This document shows positions 63,369-64,000 of a DNA stretch of 64,000 bases, one piece after another. The position numbers and the translations under genes were made by a program. The DNA is from Lentzea albida (GTDB taxonomy: Bacteria > Actinomycetota > Actinomycetes > Mycobacteriales > Pseudonocardiaceae), in contig NZ_FOFV01000006.1 of assembly GCF_900111005.1 (NCBI RefSeq), forward strand, positions 310,001 to 374,000, given 5' to 3'. The first letter of the stretch is position 1. Every line of letters begins with the position of its first letter. Under the pieces are notes generated by a model. The model was not told the origin of the DNA, made no database searches, and saw only the letters and a list, made by a program, of their open reading frames with translations.

Positions 63369-64000
63369 TCAAGGGGCTCGGCGTTCTCGGAACTGGAGGG
63401 CCGCTGCCACGTGGTCCGGGGTTGGGCGGTCGGCTTCGGCCAGGTCGGCAAGGGTCCATGCCACGCGTAGACAACGGTCTGCCCCTCGGCCCGTCAGGGC
63501 GCCCACTGCCAAGGCTCGGTCCAGCAGGGCCGTCGTTGGTTTTGGCAGTGCGAACTCGCGGCGCAGGGCTGGGCCTGGGACGAGGGCGTTGGCGGGCCAG
63601 GTGTGGCCGTGGGACGACCAGCGGGTGGCGGCTCTCGACCTGGCTTTGAGGACTCGTTCGCGGACTACGGCTGTCGGTTCTGGTGGGGTGGCGTCGGCGT
63701 TGGACATGGCGGTCGTGGCCCTCATGCGGACCCTCAGGTCCACGCGGTCGAGCAGCGGGCCCGAGAGTCGGGCCTGGTAGCGGCGGCGGACTGTGGCCGT
63801 GCAGATGCAGTCGACCTCTTTGGGTGGGGCGCAGGGGCACGGGTTGGTGGCGAGGATCAGCTGGAAGCGGGCCGGGTAGCGGGCTATGCCGTCGCGGCGC
63901 GCGATGCGGACCTCGCCCTCTTCCAGGGCCGTGCGGAGGGTGTCGATGGTCTTCTGGCCGAACTCGCAGGCTTCGTCGAGGAAAAGCACGCCTTTATGGG
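63369..64000 (-). CDS. comM: YifB/ComM-type magnesium-chelatase-like AAA ATPase (5' end outside window)
   Basis: C-terminal part (about 210 residues) of a ComM hexameric helicase that promotes branch migration during recombination of incoming DNA. The frame is open through the window edge. Visible are the Walker B LFLDEACEF, sensor-1 LILATNPCPCAPP with the Cys cluster (CPC...CICTATVRRRYQARLSGPLLDRVDLRV), and the C-terminal helical domain ending CLRVAWTLADLAEADRPTPDHVAAALQFR. Operon neighbour of dprA, as in other actinobacteria. Confidence 0.93.
   Translation of the reverse strand, partial: HKGVLFLDEACEFGQKTIDTLRTALEEGEVRIARRDGIARYPARFQLILATNPCPCAPPKEVDCICTATVRRRYQARLSGPLLDRVDLRVRMRATTAMSNADATPPEPTAVVRERVLKARSRAATRWSSHGHTWPANALVPGPALRREFALPKPTTALLDRALAVGALTGRGADRCLRVAWTLADLAEADRPTPDHVAAALQFRERRAP

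Noticed and set aside
61657-63840. Extending dprA upstream to 63840
   Set aside because: The extra 330 residues are Pro/Arg-rich and read through the hairpin cluster and into comM on another frame; the DprA fold begins near residue 20 of the chosen start.

Overview
The window is GC-rich, almost fully coding DNA from an actinobacterium. Three things point this way: a mycothione reductase, a WhiG-type sigma factor and an SAV2177-type methyltransferase. Many genes also look leaderless, with a TANNNT box 6-8 bases before an ATG or GTG. The overall style suggests Pseudonocardiaceae (Lentzea, Saccharothrix or Actinosynnema relatives), but that is inference. No rRNA, tRNA, CRISPR array, transposase or phage gene was recognised.

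Layout. 1-1944: the end of an ABC exporter ATPase, a Vat/CatB-like acetyltransferase and a P-loop kinase, each overlapping the next by four bases. 1937-7201: a frameshifted hypothetical gene, a patatin with a membrane insert, a PheS-related ligase behind a leader-peptide/attenuator-like region, an SAV2177 methyltransferase and a shrunken P450. 7242-9684: lon with an HspR-type (HAIR) operator and a strong terminator. 9690-26262: mixed metabolic and regulatory genes (two AMIN-like secreted proteins, polysaccharide deacetylase, YbhB, mtr, several regulator/target pairs including MFS/FadR, LysR/EamA and MarR/ABM protein, cobQ), ending with map.

25405-33088 and 49217-64000 are the two halves of a housekeeping block that I recall as conserved in actinobacteria: map, transpeptidase lipoprotein, GNAT, ispG, site-2 protease and dxr on one side; rlmN, cdsA, frr, pyrH, tsf, rpsB, M23 peptidase, whiG, xerC, dprA and comM on the other. 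Nearly all lie on the minus strand. Together they cover isoprenoid precursor synthesis, regulated membrane proteolysis, phospholipid and UMP metabolism, translation and DNA processing. Between them (33.2-49.2 kb) sits accessory content: a two-component system, secreted Cys-rich proteins, a polyamine-type ABC transporter split by a TetR-P450 pair, DUF2631, an HxlR regulator, a frameshifted Ser/Thr kinase, a ricin-lectin metalloprotease-like protein and carbonic anhydrase.

The most unusual non-coding structures are the attenuator-like leader at 4502-4606, a 144-bp nested palindrome at 12236-12379, a 97-bp palindrome at 33586-33682, a degenerate repeat array at 26355-26627, and five consecutive GC-only hairpins between comM and dprA (63047-63347). 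Two genes (near 2487 and near 45123) carry apparent single-base deletions that break otherwise good reading frames. Either they are real lesions or the assembly contains indel errors.
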